From positions 140,427,407-140,491,406 of the forward strand of contig CM035408.1 of the NCBI GenBank assembly GCA_020310875.1: a DNA stretch of 64,000 nt, read 5' to 3'. The DNA comes from Ceratopteris richardii (taxonomy: Eukaryota > Streptophyta > Polypodiopsida > Polypodiales > Pteridaceae). This document shows positions 1-12,023 of this stretch, in pieces (position 1 is the first letter of the stretch; each line of letters begins with the position of its first letter). The notes beneath the pieces were generated by a model, which had not been told where the DNA came from, did not search any database, and saw only the letters and a program-made list of their open reading frames with translations. A program made the position numbers and the translations under genes.

Positions 1-603
1 AGCAACCCGATCAAAATCTTATTGGAGCTCTCTGCTTGGCCATTTTCCCTTGGATAGTAGGCGCAAGATTTTTTATGGAAGATCTTGTACATGTCAAATA
101 TAAATTGGACCAGGTGATTTACAAAATGTGTTCCCCTATCACTAGCGATTTCCAGTGGGCAACTAAATCTTAAGAAAATACATTTATACAAAAACTTAGT
201 TACAGTTAAATCCGTGCAGTCCACATTAGCTTTAGCCTCTATCCATTTAGTTGCATAACATGTGGCCATCAAAATATACTTCTTACCCCCGGGTTGACCA
301 ATTGGACTAATTGGTCCTATGAAATCAAGACCCCATCGTTCGAATGGGAGCCATCCTATGGATATGACTAATGGCTGGAAATTCAATCTGGTTGGCGTAG
401 GAGCACATCTCTGGCAAATGTGGCATTCTTTAGCAAACTTGATCGCATCCTTGTAAATATGAGGCCACCATAGTCCTTTGTGGATGATCTTGTGAGCCAA
501 TTCGTCCCCCTTTAGATGTCCTTCACTGTGTGCAACCTCTAGCAAAAGATTAACCTCCTCTGGATAAACACACTTTCTCAAGCTATCATCCTGACAATAT
601 TTA
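1..603 (-). pseudogene. Gypsy element B: integrase fragment, left of A insertion
   Basis: This is the antisense integrase region of an old Ty3/gypsy element (B). Read on the minus strand it aligns base by base with the integrase of element A (about 7850-8450): the HHCC zinc-binding region, the first catalytic Asp (WGLDFIGP context), the second Asp (SDRGTHFVN context) and the start of the block before the Glu, where the window begins. It stops at 603 where element A is inserted, and the same reading resumes at 12024. B is non-autonomous: its reading frame carries stops elsewhere. Only part of B's 3' half is visible. Confidence 0.9.
599..603. repeat. Target-site duplication of element A, left copy (ATTTA)
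   Basis: ATTTA directly precedes the TGTAGAGG terminus of element A and is repeated directly after its CCTCTACA terminus at 12019-12023. Removing A and one copy restores continuity of element B. Confidence 0.95.
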
Positions 604-898
604 TGTAGAGGTCAGAACTCACTGGCATTCTGAGCATGAAGTTGGAAAAGAAAGAGATTGAGAGGAGAACTCTCAGATGTAGCCTCAGGGAATGTTCTGT
701 TCTATTGTTCGGACATAATTGTGTCGGTACTCCGGGCGGATGGTCGCTTTCATTTCCGTTGATTCTCGTTTTACTTATTCTCTCTCTCTCTCTTTTTATC
801 TCTCTCTGTGCTACCTTCTCTCTCCCTCTTTCACTCTCTCTCTCTCTTCCCTCTCTCTCTTCTCTTCCGACTTCCCTCTCTCTCTCAATTTCCCTTTC

Positions 899-1161
<263 letters not shown>

Positions 1162-1198
1162 CCGCGTCCCTTTTTCTCTCTCTTCTCTTTTTCTCTCT

Positions 1199-2148
1199 CC
1201 CCTCACCACCATCCCCCGCCATCCCCCTCCCCTCCCCTCACCACCATCCCCCGCCATCCCCCTCCCCTCACCACGATCCCCCGCCATCCCCCTCCCCTCC
1301 CCTCACCACCATCCCCCGCCACCCCCCTCCCCTCCCCTCACCACCATCCCCCGCAATCCCCCTCCCCTCCCCTCACCACGATCCCCCGCCATCCCCCTCC
1401 CCTCCCCTCACCACCATCCCCCGCCATCCCCCTCCCCTCCCCTCACCACGATCCCCCGCCATCCCCCTCCCCTCCCCTCACCACCATCCCCCGCCACCCC
1501 CCTCCCCTCCCCTCACCACCATCCCCCCCCATCCCCCTCCCCTCCCCTCACCACCATCCCCCGCCACCCCCCTCCCCTTCCCTCACCACCATCCCCCGCC
1601 ATCCCCCTCCCCTCCCCTCACCACCATCCCCCGCCATCCCCCTTCCCTCCCCTCACCAGGATCCCCCGCCATCCCCCTCCCCTCCCCTCACCACCATCCC
1701 CCGCCACCCCCCTCCCCTCCCCTCACCACCATCCCCCGCCACCCCCCTTCCCTCCCCTCACCACCATCCCCCGCCACCCCCTCCCCTCCCCTCACCACTA
1801 TTCCCCGCCATCCCCCTCCCCTCCCCTCACCACCATCCCCCGGCACCCCCCTCCCCTCCCCTCACCACCATCCCCCGCCACCCCCCTCCCCTCCCCTCAC
1901 CACCATCCCCCGCCATCCCCCTCCCCTCCCCTCACCACCATCCCCTGCCATCCCCCTCCCCTCCCCTCACCACGATCCCCCGCCATCCCCCTCCCCTCCC
2001 CTCACCACCATCCCCCGCCACCCCCTCCCCTCCCCTCGCCACTATTCCCCGCCACCCCCCCTCCCCTCCCCTCACCACCATCCCCCGCCACCCCCTCCCC
2101 TCCCCTCACCACCATCCCCCGCCACCCCCCTCCCCTCCCCTCCCCCTC
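1199..2148. repeat. 35-bp C-rich minisatellite in 5' LTR
   Basis: About 27 tandem units of roughly 35 bp, built from CCCCTCACCACCATC, CCCCGCCATC or CCCCGCCACC, and CCCCTCCCCT. There are single-base variants (CCACG for CCACC) and occasional shorter units of 30-34 bp. The complement carries many closely spaced G-runs. Because 35 is not a multiple of 3 and the unit lacks stops, all three forward frames stay open; this is not a gene. Confidence 0.93.
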
Positions 2149-2149
2149 G

Positions 2150-2540
2150 TGCACTCACACTTCCACACACACAATCCCCCACACATGCGCAAGCACACAC
2201 ACATCTTCACACACACACCCTACTCTCACACACTCACACACATACCATCACATACACCCATGCACACACACACTTATACCTACATCCCCACACATACACT
2301 AATACACACACGTACACAATCTCACACACCCACACACATACATTCGCACACACACCCACACACATACACACATACACACTTACACACACACACATTCTTA
2401 CACACATACCCCCATGTGTACACACACATTCACACACACACACACACGCACACTAACACACACATGCACATCCTCACACACATGTACACACCCCCTGCCA
2501 CATCCCTACACACACACCCCACACATGCACAAAGCACACA
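2150..2540. repeat. (CA)-rich low-complexity block in 5' LTR
   Basis: Degenerate CACACA/CACATA sequence follows the minisatellite, interrupted by short non-repeat words. The same block occurs at 10614-11005 in the 3' LTR with very few differences. Confidence 0.9.
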
Positions 2541-2966
2541 CGCATACACTCATCCAGATGCTTACACATGGGGCGATCGGAGGAGGGAGTTGAAGCATGA
2601 AGGCATAATGAAGCAGTTGCGGTTTCCTCAGATTGGATCGGGAAAGAGCAGGCTTTGGAGCATGAGAAGGATGAACACCAAGATGATACAGAGGATGTGT
2701 ATATGAATGTTTCATTCTCCAACTCAGGCAAAAGGAGGAATGCATTTGCACTCGTCGTATGTCTCACGGACATTGGAAAAGATAAAAAGGTAATTGTTAA
2801 AATTGAAAGTGGAATTGCCAGCAACCATTCACGGCGACTACCTATTTTTGTGGGTCTAATTCAAATTAAGTGGAATATTTGACCTACCCCCCAATTTTGG
2901 GCATTCCATCGGCGCGTGATCAGTAGACGTGAAGATTCGGCAAGGCCCTCTTGGCCTATTGAGGCC

Positions 2967-2974
2967 TATATAAA
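2967..2974 (+). promoter_or_regulatory. TATA box of element A 5' LTR
   Basis: TATATAAA lies in the unique part of the LTR about 580 bp before the LTR end, in a GGCC-rich context. The equivalent site is 11430-11437 in the 3' LTR, and other LTRs in this window have TATA boxes in comparable positions. It is the likely start region for the genomic RNA; this is inference from position and motif. Confidence 0.6.
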
Positions 2975-3558
2975 CAAAGGATTTGTGCTCATTTGGGTAC
3001 ACGCTTTTTGGTACATTTTTGGGAGTTACATTGACGTGTGTATACGTGCAGAAGTTCTCTCTTGCACTTAGTGGTTTCAAGTCTACTATGGGAGCTACTC
3101 TGTAGTGTGTTTACAGAGGGGAGGCCTCTCAGTGAAGGGCTATGAGCACTATAGTGTCAAGGAGTAGTTTGGATTTTTCTTCTTTTCAGTGAGACAGTGT
3201 TGTTGATTAGGTTCTATCCGCCTGAGAAATTCTTGTATTGTTCTGAGTTAGCCTCTGTACTGGAGTGAATTATTTTTTAGGGTGGCTTGTTAGCCCTGAG
3301 TTTACACTTTTGAGTATCATTCATCATTTGCCCAACTTTGTAATCATCTGACTTGAATCGAGCAGTGTACAGTCTTCTTTGGTTATTGGTTGTCTATATT
3401 TTCTGAAGCATTTACCATTCTGTACAATTCTTGTTGTCGGCCTGCTCACAGAAATGTTAAAGGGTATACTTCCCTAAAGAGAACCCCCCTTGAGTAGGTG
3501 ACGTACTGGAAGTGTTATTTTCTCTAAAAGTGGATACCCCAGTACCTCCTCTACAGTT

Positions 3559-3576
3559 TGGCACGCCCGGTGGGAC
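3559..3576 (+). other. Primer-binding site of element A
   Basis: TGGCACGCCCGGTGGGAC begins 3 nt after the 5' LTR end, the expected place for tRNA priming of minus-strand DNA, and starts with TGG (complement of CCA). Element B has the same site with one C-to-T change (16322-16339). I do not assign the tRNA. Confidence 0.8.
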
Positions 3577-3629
3577 CTTTGCATTTTCTGTGAGAGGTGT
3601 TTTGCGCTATCGCAATTGGGAATAAGTAC

Positions 3630-6600
3630 ATGACCCATACACGAGCAGATAAGGAGTCTCTTTGTGTTCGGAGGAGCCTTAACAAGTTAGCCATAACCAC
3701 GACTAGTGAGTCTACCTCCCCTCTGTCCTCCCTAAATTTGTCTATTGATTTGGGTGCGACACCATTGTCAAAAGAAGGGTATAGGAGAACTCTAGACTTC
3801 TCCTCAGATACGTCAGAAGAAACCCCAGTACAAATGGAGGATCTCTCTCATCTACTCTCCAGATTAAACATCAAATTTCCTACCTTCAAGGGACATGCTT
3901 ATGAAGATGCTGATGATCATGTGAGGAGATTTATCTCTTTATGTCGTGGACGTGGTCTGTAGAATAGAGAAGATGCAATGTTGGCACTTTTTCCATCCAC
4001 ATTGGAGGGTCTTGCAGATAAATGGTATAGTCAATATGCAGATGGCCATTTCACTACATGGGAGGCTTTGAAGGCCGCATTCTCACAGACATTCCGACCA
4101 AGTGATTCCTCAGAAAGAGCTCTAGATCAGCTAGAGAATTTGAAGCTAAGACCAGGTGAATCTTTTCATGAACTTCACACTAGAACAAAAGCACTTGTTG
4201 CACGTCTGCCACATGCTCCAGGTGACTTTTTGGTTAAAAAGTGGATAGAGAAGGCTCTGCCCAGATCATCTCAACAGAAGCTTCGTGAGTCTCTTAGATT
4301 GGATGCTACCCTCAATGATTTTGTTGCAGCGGCATCACGCATTGAAGAAGCAAGGCAACATTTTGAAGGGGATACACAACAAAAGTATGCTGCAGATCTG
4401 GATCCTATTGAGCAACTAAGGAGGGAACTGAAAGCATTGAAGATGCAACAAAATCAACAAGAAGAGAAGGTCTTGCCACCACTATGTCGCACCGATGATG
4501 AAGTAACTCAACTTCGCCGAGAGTTAGAAGATTTGAAGACCACTCAGGATATAAGGAGACAAATTTGGTGTACAATCTGTAACAACAATGGACATTCCAA
4601 TACTAATTGCCCTATTAAGGTAAGCTGTCAATTTTGTGGAAAAGATGGTCATGAAGCAAGGGATTGCTACTACCTCAAGGGTACACAGCAGAGAGGTAAC
4701 CCTCAAAATTTGGATTCATATTATGCTAGTACTTCAAATACATCTAATAGAGAGGAGAATAGGCCTGCAAAGCCTAGATATAATAGACCTTTGATGTGCT
4801 ATCGTTGTGGTGAGTATGGTCACATGCAAAATAGGTGTTCTCTTCCAGAAGATGCACCTCCCTGTCAACATTGTCCAGAGGCCAAAGATCATTATACCAA
4901 GGATTGCCCAAGAGGTCGTCCTGCTCCAATCCACATGATTGCAGTCTGTCCACATGAAGAAGGAAAAACCACTCAGACTTATGCTGTTTCATCCTCTGCA
5001 ATGCCCATGATGACTAGAGCTAGGCAAGCAGCTGCAACCCATAGAGAAGAACAACAAGGATTTCAGGATAAAGAGGAAGAAAAGGAGTCAGGATGGAAGG
5101 ACCAAGCAGAAATTGAAGGAGCATATAATAAGATGACTACTTCTCTAAAGGGCCAACCAACAAGTCTGCAAGAAAACACTCAGGAGGTAAATATTGAACA
5201 GATCTTGAAAGGTATTCATCACAAGGTTAGTCTATATGAACTTATAAGGATGGATTCAAAAATAAGAAGTGACTTACTGAAGATTATACACTCTGCTCAC
5301 TTGGTCCAATCACCTAGTATAGATGGTTTCATGGTTGATTTTCCCCCTGCTCCCTTAGCAGACTACCAAAGCTCAAGATTATCTGTTTGTATAAAGGATG
5401 AAGCTCTCACAGGTGTGATCATAGATGGAGGCTCTGGTATCAATTTAATGCCAGATTTTACAATGAAGAAGCTGAAATTGAACCCCACCAAGTTGGCACC
5501 ATTCACGGTTACATTGGCAGATCAACATCGGGTTGCGCCACTGGGCATTATTGAGAAGGTACTGATGGTAGTACAGGGCTTCCATTTTGTTCTAGATTTT
5601 CTTGTTATTGCACTTCCACAGGAGACTTCTTACCCTCTACTCCTGGGGAGACCTTGGCTGAGACAAGCAAAAGCTTTGCAAGATTGGGGGAAAAATAAAC
5701 TATGGATTTCAACAAGCACCAATAGCCAACTGCAACTCCACTTGGAAGAAGGATTTGATTCAGGAAAAACCACTGGATATACTGTGGATACTCAAGTAAT
5801 GCCCTCTCTACCCCAAGAAGATGATACATTGTTAAATTGGATGATGGGAAGTGCAGAGTGTTGCACAGTGGAGATCAATGAAATTGAGGAAGAAGTTGCA
5901 GATAAGGAAATTACAGAAAAGGGCAATGAAGACCACGAGGTATTGGAGAATGAGCAATTGAAGGAAAATACAATCTTTGAAGAGGATACCAATATAAAAG
6001 TATCAGAGAGGGAAAATTATGAACCTCAGAGCAGAGAAGATCTCCCTTTTGCAGATATACCTCAAGGATGGATGAAAGAACATGTTGTAGAATATAAATT
6101 AAACTCCACTCCTGCATATAGTGGAGATGATTTCTCAAGCAAGACCAGTCCTCAAACATTGGTTCAAGAAGTAAATTTAGGGAATGAAGAGAACCCTCAA
6201 ATGGTCCATTTGGCATCCTGGTTGTGGCATTATCCTTCCTTGCTACAGAAGGTAACTTCTTTGCTTTTTACTTATAAAAATGTCTTCGCATGGTCCTACA
6301 AAGATCCAACAGGGATACCAGAAGAGCTTGGTTTACATTGGATACCCTTAGTTGAGGGAGCCGCGCCTGTAAGAAGTAGACCATATCGACTCAATCCAAA
6401 GTATGCAGAGGCAGTAAAAGCAGAGATTACAAAACTAGAAGAAGCGGGTATAATTGTTCCAGTAGAACATTCCAGGTGGCTTTCTTCTATGGTTATTGTA
6501 CCCAAGAAAAATAGCGGAAAAATAAGAGTATGTGTTGATTTTCGTGCTTTGAATAAAGTGACTATTCAAGATGGATTTCCTCAGCCCTTCATAGAGCAAG

Positions 6601-8942
6601 TGCTTGAGGAAGTAGCTGGTCACACTTTGTATAGTTTCTTGGATGGTTTTAGTGGCTACAATCAGATAGTGATCCATCCCGATGATAGGGACAAAACAAC
6701 CTTTGTTACTCCATGGGGCACTTATGTCTATACTCGCATGGCTTTTGGTTTGAAGAATGCGCCAGCTTCATTTAATAGAACAATGTATCTGATATTGGGC
6801 AAATGGTTAACAACCTTTCTACGCATTTTCATGGATGACTTTTCAGTATTTTCAGGTACGGATAGAAGGGTAGCAGTTCAAGATTTCCATGACCATCTGG
6901 AAAATCTAAAAGAAATCTTTGAGCAATGTCTCAAAACAGGTTTGAGATTGAATCCTGATAAATGTCACTTTTTGGTCACTAAGGGCACTCTTCTTGGTCA
7001 CATAGTATCTGCTGAAGGCATAACTGTTGACCCTGCAAAGGTTACGGCTATTCTTTCCATGCCAATTCCACAAAGCCCAAAAGAAGTGCAAAGTTTCTTG
7101 GGACATGCAGGGTATCGCAGAAGATTCATTAGGATGTATTCGGAAATTGCTAAGCCCTTGTCAAGGCTTACCAGCAAAAAGATCCCTTTCTCATGGAGTG
7201 CTGAAGCTGACAAAGCATTTTGTGAACTAAAATTGAGGCTATGTACTGCTCCACTTTTAAGTGTTCCTAATTGGTCATTGGAATTTCATGTGCATACAGA
7301 TGCTAGTCTTCATGCTGTTGGTGCAGTTCTAGCTCAACCATCATCTCACAAAGTGGATAGACCTATCTCTTATGCAAGCAGACTACTCAACCAAGCTGAA
7401 AGAAATTACAGTACAACGGAAAGAGAAGGTTTGGCTATCGTATTTGCTCTTCAGAAGTTCCGACATTATCTCCTTGGTGTACATTTCATTGTTATTTCGG
7501 ATCATCAACCCTTGAAGTATTTGATAAACAAGCCTAGAGTAGCTGGAAGGATTTGGAGATGGTTACTCCTATTCCAAGAATTTAATTTTGATATTCATAT
7601 TAAGCCAGGAAAAGAGCACTACATGGCAGATCAAGTGTCCAGGACCGCAATGAGCGAAAAGGCAACAGGTATTAATGATGAACTGGTGGATAGTAATCTT
7701 TTTCTAGTAGCAATTCAGACAGGTTGGTATGATGAAATTCTTCATGTTCTCACTACTGGAAAGATCCCAGAACACTTGACACCTGTAGAAAAGAGAAGAT
7801 TGCTCCTAAAAACCAAAGCATATTCTCTTATAAATGGAAATTTATATAAATACTGTCAGGATGATATATTGAGAAGGTGTGTCTATCCAGAAGAGGTAAA
7901 TCTTTTGCTGAAGGCCGCACACAATGAAGGACACCTAAAGGGGGAAGAATTGGCTCACAGAATCATCCACAAAGGGTTATGGTGGCCTCATATTTTCAAG
8001 GATGCAATCAAGTTTGCAAAAGAATGCCACATCTGTCAGAGGTGTGCTCCCGCGCCAACCAGATTGAATTTCCAACCATTGGTCATATCTACAGGATGGC
8101 TCCCATTTGAACGATGGGGTCTTGATTTCATAGGGCCAATTAGCCCAACTGGGCAACCAGGAGGTAAAAAGTATATTTTGATGGCCACATGTTATGCCAC
8201 TAAATGGATAGAGGCTAAAGCTACTATGGACTGCACGGCTTTAACAGTAGCTAAATTTATGTATAAACGTATTTTCTCAAGATTTGGTTGCCCTCTCGAA
8301 ATTACTAGCGATAGGGGCACCCATTTTGTAAATCAATTGCTCCAGTTTATATTTGACAGGTACAAAATCTTCCATAAAAAATCTTGTGCCTACTACCCCA
8401 GGGCAAATGGCCAAGCAGAGAGTTCCAATAAGATTTTGATCGGACTACTTCGCAAATTATCTTTTGATCATCAAAGCTCTTGGCCACTAGCACTAATTGG
8501 TGCAATTTGGGCTTTCAGAACCAAGAAGAGGGGAACCACAGGCGAGACCCCATTTCGCTTAGTTTATGGAAAAGAGGCATTGGCACCATTTGAGTTCATT
8601 ATCAGAAAGGAAATAGGAATCAAAACCATTGGCATTCAACTCCCCATTCAGAGATTGGTGGCATTAGAAGAGTACAGAGAAGGGGCAATGCAGAAACTTC
8701 TAGTAACACAAGAAGAGCGCAAGCGGTTGCATGACAGGTATCTGAGATCGAATGAAGTTCAAGAAGGGTCCATGGTTTTAGTGCATCAAGTCCCGGCAAT
8801 TTCAACTAAATTAGCTCCCAAATGGACAGGACCATATAAGGTTATCAAGGTTATGCCACATGGTGCAGTGCATCTGGAAGATCTGCAGGGTAAAAGGATG
8901 CCCCTCGTCAACACCTCCCGGGTGAAGAGTTATTTGAATTGA
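3630..8942 (+). pseudogene. gag-pol: Element A gag-pol, one in-frame stop
   Basis: A single reading frame of about 1,770 codons starts at ATG 3630 (MTHTRADKES) and ends at TGA 8940. A TAG at 3960-3962 interrupts gag; the related copy at 56.8 kb has CAG there, so this is a C-to-T change. Domains in order: retrotransposon gag (4000-4350); three CX2CX4HX4C zinc knuckles (near 4568, 4627, 4798) and a fourth with one extra residue (near 4863); aspartic protease with IIDGGSG (near 5421); RT with FLDGFSGYNQI and FMDD in place of YxDD (near 6827); RNase H (TDAS near 7293); integrase with HHCC, D, D and E (7920-8420); and a GPY module (WTGPYKV). The polyprotein would build particles, copy the RNA and integrate the DNA. 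No env-like frame is seen between pol and the 3' LTR. Confidence 0.93.
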
Positions 8943-9059
8943 TGCAAGTAGATGAATTCACTCCCTGTACATACCATAGTTCTTTTATTTTCTGTAAGCT
9001 CATTTTGAAGGAATAAAGCAAATAAAGGAGTTATTGCACCGGGATGGTGCAAAAGCTTA

Positions 9060-9070
9060 ATGTGGGGGTC
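9060..9070 (+). other. Polypurine tract of element A
   Basis: ATGTGGGGGTC directly precedes the TGTAGAGG start of the 3' LTR, the expected position for the plus-strand primer. About 120 bp of non-coding sequence separates it from the pol stop codon. Confidence 0.7.
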
Positions 9071-9371
9071 TGTAGAGGTCAGAACTCACTGGCATTCTGA
9101 GCATGAAGTTGGAAAAGAAAGAGATTGAGAGGAGAACTCTCAGATGTAGCCTCAGGGAATGTTCCGTTCTATTGTTCGGACATAATTGTGTCGGTACTCC
9201 GGGCGGATGGTCACTTTCATTTCCGTTGATTCTCGTTTTACTTATTCTCTCGATCTCTCTTTTTATCTCTCTCTGTGCTACCTTCTCTCTCCCTCTTTCA
9301 CTCTCTCTCTCTCTTCCCTCTCTCTCTTCTCTTCCGACTTCCCTCTCTCTCTCAATTTCCCTTTCTTCCTT

Positions 9372-9591
<220 letters not shown>

Positions 9592-9658
9592 GCATCCTTC
9601 TCTCTCTCTCTTCTCTCTCCCTCCCGCATCCCTTTTCTCTCTCTTCTCTTTTCTCTCT

Positions 9659-10613
9659 CCCCTCACCACCATCCCCCTGCCATCCCCCTCCCCTCCCCTC
9701 ACCACCATCCCCCGCCATCCCCCTCCCCTCCCCTCACCACGATCCCCCGCCATCCCCCTCCCCTCCCCTCACCACCATCCCCCGCCACCCCCCTCCCCTC
9801 CCCTCACCACCATCCCCCGCCATCCCCCTCCCCTCCCCTCACCACGATCCCCCGCCATCCCCCTCCCCTCCCCTCACCACCATCCCCGCCATCCCCCTCC
9901 CCTCCCCTCACCACGATCCCCCGCCATCCCCCTCCCCTCCCCTCACCACCATCCCCCGCCACCCCCCTCCCCTCCCCTCACCACCATCCCCCGCCATCCC
10001 CCTCCCCTCCCCTCACCACCATCCCCCGCCACCCCCCTCCCGTTCCCTCACCACCATCCCCCGCCATCCCCCTCCCCTCCCCTCACCACCATCCCCCACC
10101 ATCCCCCTTCCCTCCCCTCACCACGATCCCCCGCCATCCCCCTCCCCTCCCCTCACCACCATCCCCCGCCACCCCCCTCCCCACCCCTCACCACCATCCC
10201 CCGCCACCCCCCTTCCCTCCCCTCACCACCATCCCCCGCCACCCCCTCCCCTCCCCTCACCACTATTCCCCGCCATCCCCCTCCCCTCCCCTCACCACCA
10301 TCCCCCGCCACCCCCCTCCCCTCCCCTCACCACCATCCCCCGCCACCCCCCTCCCCTCCCCTCACCACCATCCCCCGCCATCCCCCTCCCCTCCCCTCAC
10401 CACCATCCCCCGCCATCCCCCTCCCCTCCCCTCACCACGATCCCCCGCCATCCCCCTCCCCTCCCCTCACCACCATCCCCCGCCACCCCCTCCCCTCCCC
10501 TCGCCACTATTCCTCGCCACCCCCCCTCCCCTCCCCTCACCACCATCCCCCGCCACCCCCTCGCCTCCCCTCACCACCATCCCCCGCCACCCCCCTCCCC
10601 TCCCCTCCCCCTC
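9659..10613. repeat. 35-bp C-rich minisatellite in 3' LTR
   Basis: Same unit as the 5' LTR array and largely the same order of variants, with scattered unit-level differences near its start. Confidence 0.93.
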
Positions 10614-11005
10614 GTGCACTCACACTTCCACACACACAATCCCCCACACATGCGCAAGCACACACACATCTTCACACACACACCCTACTCTCACACACTC
10701 ACACACATACCATCACATACACCCATGCACACACACACTTATACCTACATCCCCACACATACACTAATACACACACGTACACAATCTCACACACCCACAC
10801 ACATACATTCGCACACACACCCACACACATACACACATACACACTTACACACACACACATTCTTACACACATACCCCCATGTGTACACACACATTCACAC
10901 ACACACACACTCACACTAACACACACATGCACATCCTCACACACATGTACACACCCCCTGCCACATCCCTACACACACACCCCACACATGCACAAAGCAC
11001 ACACG
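10614..11005. repeat. (CA)-rich block in 3' LTR
   Basis: Nearly identical to 2150-2540; for example ACACTCACAC here against ACACGCACAC in the 5' copy. Confidence 0.88.
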
Positions 11006-11429
11006 CATACACTCATCCAGATGCTTACACATGGGGCGATCGGAGGAGGGAGTTGAAGCATGAAGGCATAATGAAGCAGTTGCGGTTTCCTCAGATTGGA
11101 TCGGGAAAGAGCAGGCTTTGGAGCATGAGAAGGATGAACACCAAGATGATACAGAGGATGTGTATATGAATGTTTCATTCTCCAACTCAGGCAAAAGGAG
11201 GAATGCATTTGCACTCGTCGTATGTCTCACGGACATTGGAAAAGATAAAAAGGTAATTGTTAAAATTGAAAGTGGAATTGCCAGCAACCATTCACGGCGA
11301 CTACCTATTTTTGTGGGTCTAATTCAAATTAAGTGGAATATTTGACCTACCCCCCAATTTTGGGCATTCCATCGGCGCGTGATCAGTAGACGTGAAGATT
11401 CGGCAAGGCCCTCTTGGCCTATTGAGGCC

Positions 11430-11437
11430 TATATAAA
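11430..11437 (+). promoter_or_regulatory. TATA box of element A 3' LTR
   Basis: TATATAAA, the positional equivalent of 2967-2974. In this LTR it would read outward into element B. Confidence 0.5.
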
Positions 11438-12018
11438 CAAAGGATTTGTGCTCATTTGGGTACACGCTTTTTGGTACATTTTTGGGAGTTACATTGACGT
11501 GTGTATACGTGCAGAAGTTCTCTCTTGCACTTAGTGGTTTCAAGTCTACTATGGGAGCTACTCTGTAGTGTGTTTACAGAGGGGAGGCCTCTCAGTGAAG
11601 GGCTATGAGCACTATAGTGTCAAGGAGTAGTTTGGATTTTTCTTCTTTTCAGTGAGACAGTGTTGTTGATTAGGTTCTATCCGCCTGAGAAATTCTTGTA
11701 TTGTTCTGAGTTAGCCTCTGTACTGGAGTGAATTATTTTTTAGGGTGGCTTGTTAGCCCTGAGTTTACACTTTTGAGTATCATTCATCATTTGCCCAACT
11801 TTGTAATCATCTGACTTGAATCGAGCAGTGTACAGTCTTCTTTGGTTATTGGTTGTCTATATTTTCTGAAGCATTTACCATTCTGTACAATTCTTGTTGT
11901 CGGCCTGCTCACAGAAATGTTAAAGGGTATACTTCCCTAAAGAGAACCCCCCTTGAGTAGGTGACGTACTGGAAGTGTTATTTTCTCTAAAAGTGGATAC
12001 CCCAGTACCTCCTCTACA

Positions 12019-12023
12019 ATTTA
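12019..12023. repeat. Target-site duplication of element A, right copy (ATTTA)
   Basis: Identical to 599-603 and directly after the CCTCTACA terminus. Confidence 0.95.

Noticed and set aside
1199-2148. CRISPR-like or protein-coding tandem repeat
   Set aside because: Units are contiguous without unique spacers, lie in an LTR of a plant retrotransposon, and are duplicated in the other LTR.
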